From contig JANCIK010000001.1 of the NCBI GenBank assembly GCA_028532985.1, forward strand, positions 1,674,001 to 1,738,000: a stretch of 64,000 bases of DNA, in the 5' to 3' direction. The notes below the pieces were generated by a model, which ran no database searches, had not been told where the DNA came from, and saw nothing but the letters and a program-made list of their open reading frames with translations. The position numbers and the translations under genes were made by a program. Positions 62,742-64,000 of the stretch are shown here, one piece after another; position 1 is the stretch's first letter, and each line of letters begins with the position of its first letter. The DNA comes from Stropharia rugosoannulata. Its lineage: Eukaryota > Basidiomycota > Agaricomycetes > Agaricales > Strophariaceae.

Positions 62742-63971
62742 TCAATTCAATGACTGTAATTTCATCCACTCCTTGTCATTTGCGTTGAAGTCAACCCCCT
62801 TCTTTTTCCACCATTCGCGAGCCGCGTCCCCTGGGATGATAGACTCCTCTAGGGCTTCTTCTATATCACACATACGGTATTGGATTGCCAGCCCTGACTT
62901 GTCCCACCACTCAAGTACCTCGGGTCTATTATGCCGTGTGGCGCCCGTAAGTGCTTCCTGGTCGAAAACGAGGGCCAGCCCGCTGCCCAACCACCACTGG
63001 AGTACCTCAACCTTGCCGTGACAACTCGCATGTTGCAATGCATGTTTATCGTACTTGGGCTCGAGCTGTGAGCGTGCCCACCACTCAAGAACGTCCACGT
63101 TCCCGGCCGTGCTAGCCATATCCATCACACGCCCAATTTTCAGGGGCAACCCGCGCACCTCGTGCTGCCGCTTCCACCAGTCCAGAACTGGGATCTGATT
63201 CTTGGCGCTGGCGTATTCGAGCGCAGCTTCGGTGTACTCGAATGTGTGCCCGCAGTTCAACCACCAATCCAAGGATTCTACCTGTCCATTCCGTGAGGCG
63301 CGATCAACAGCCTCGGCGACGGACCCGCGTCCCGGAGGTGGGATGCGATCAGGGTGCTGCTCGAAACCATGTTTCCACCAGGAAAGGATATTTAGTCGAC
63401 CGTGCCGGGAAGCTTTAATGGGGATGAGGTCGTCATCAAATACCTCAAGGAACATTTTGTGGTGTTGCGAAAGGAAGTACTCCAGGACGTTCACGTAGCC
63501 AAAGCGGATTGCGAGCGTAGCGCCAATTTTTGTGAGGGGGTTTTCTGCGGAGGGGTTCGCGTTGCGGATTAGTGGCAAATGACCCATCAGGACTGCGCGG
63601 TCGGTTAGCGTAGCGCGAGTCCAATCGGACGGCTGGGGTAATGAGGTCGGAATTCCGACAGCCATTGTGAGCTCCCAGTCACCGACGTGCGCCATGATGT
63701 CAATGAGTATTTCGACAGGCAGATCTGGCGTCATTGACTGGCGGTGGCTGGCGGTTAATGTAGGAGACGACGTCGAGGCGTGGTCGAGGACGGCGGGGAA
63801 ATGGTAAGTATGGAGGTCATGGTTGGAAAGACGCGAGGCTAGTTCTGCGTCGGTGCCGATGGTTGGCAGGTTGCGCACTTTGAGAAAGAGAACAAGCTCC
63901 GAGTGTGTGAGTCGCTGGTATGCCTGCTGGACCTGCGCCAACGGCGAGGCTTCGGACTGGAGCTGGGGCAT
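62742..63971 (-). CDS. SAP-motif protein with ankyrin-like 'WW' repeats
   Basis: Intronless frame of 409 residues; the first ATG is 63971, only 29 bases from the window end, so an upstream exon outside the window cannot be excluded. Residues ~10-45 resemble a SAP motif (LTHSELVLFLKVRNLPTIGTD). Next is an F-box-like helix (PDLPVEILIDIMAHVG). From ~150 on there are seven or more degenerate ankyrin-type repeats of about 33 residues, most containing LxWW: ILSWWKHG, SLDWWLNCG, VLDWWKRQ, VLEWWARS, VLQWWLGSG, VLEWWDKSG, and a final AREWWKKKG. Similar repeat proteins occur in basidiomycetes, chytrids and oomycetes. Function unknown; a protein-binding adaptor is likely. Confidence 0.8.
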   Translation of the reverse strand: MPQLQSEASPLAQVQQAYQRLTHSELVLFLKVRNLPTIGTDAELASRLSNHDLHTYHFPAVLDHASTSSPTLTASHRQSMTPDLPVEILIDIMAHVGDWELTMAVGIPTSLPQPSDWTRATLTDRAVLMGHLPLIRNANPSAENPLTKIGATLAIRFGYVNVLEYFLSQHHKMFLEVFDDDLIPIKASRHGRLNILSWWKHGFEQHPDRIPPPGRGSVAEAVDRASRNGQVESLDWWLNCGHTFEYTEAALEYASAKNQIPVLDWWKRQHEVRGLPLKIGRVMDMASTAGNVDVLEWWARSQLEPKYDKHALQHASCHGKVEVLQWWLGSGLALVFDQEALTGATRHNRPEVLEWWDKSGLAIQYRMCDIEEALEESIIPGDAAREWWKKKGVDFNANDKEWMKLQSLN

Positions 63972-64000
63972 GTGGTTTGTCAATGGCGGAGACGACGAGC

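Noticed and set aside
1..64000. tRNA, rRNA, CRISPR array or transposon
   Set aside because: No cloverleaf with T-loop GTTCRA, no rRNA-like conserved block, no regularly spaced repeat, and no transposase or reverse-transcriptase motif was found by eye; small or degenerate copies could be missed.

Overview
The window looks like nuclear DNA of a filamentous basidiomycete, most likely an Agaricomycete. Almost every recognisable gene is cut by several 45-70 bp GT-AG introns, many with very short exons. The gene set is fungal (TRK potassium transporter, CSC1/OSCA channel, phenylalanine ammonia-lyase, mitochondrial arginine-type carbamoyl-phosphate synthase, Tim22, serine-rich secreted cupredoxin, TmpA-like membrane protein). 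All models were built by eye from reading frames and splice signals. Where exon sums are given they keep the reading frame; there is no transcript evidence.

Layout. 1-3645: no gene seen. 3646-5844 (+): Nab2/ZC3H14-type poly(A)-binding zinc-finger protein. 6953-9592 (-): 16-exon mitochondrial AAA ATPase. 10135-11496 (-): SAP-motif protein with an acidic tail. 13147-18073 (+): eIF4G. 18854-22576 (+): TRK potassium transporter. 23905-24409 (+): small orphan. 25172-25956 (+): GPI-type serine-rich cupredoxin. 26655-27873 (+): orphan membrane protein. 28087-28659 (-): orphan. 29549-32146 (-): Asteroid/XPG-like protein. 32625-36349 (+): CSC1/OSCA channel. 36910-37653 (-): Tim22, divergent from 37906-39315 (+), an F-box-like protein with a C-terminal membrane segment. 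39629-41161 (-): mitochondrial NAD kinase, divergent from 41409-42632 (+), oligoribonuclease. 42761-45000 (-): TmpA-like membrane protein. 47237-51213 (+): carbamoyl-phosphate synthase large chain. 51421-53143 (-): FAD-dependent amine oxidase. 53607-56238 (-): phenylalanine ammonia-lyase. 57908-59015 (+): Fcf1/Utp24 PIN nuclease. 60660-62420 (+): UPF0696/DUF1917 protein. 62742-63971 (-): SAP plus ankyrin-like 'WW' repeat protein.

Functional themes. Five products carry or are expected to need mitochondrial targeting (AAA ATPase, Tim22, NAD kinase, oligoribonuclease, CPSase). RNA and translation genes (Nab2-like, eIF4G, Fcf1, oligoribonuclease, Asteroid-like) are scattered rather than clustered. 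CPSase, an amine oxidase and PAL lie side by side; all three handle amino nitrogen, but they are not arranged as a classic secondary-metabolite cluster. I see no transposon, CRISPR array, tRNA or rRNA that I can support. The most distinctive signals are the many 8-17 nt internal exons, the TmpA-like protein, and several lineage-restricted proteins with unusual domain combinations. I did not find a convincing new multi-gene system.
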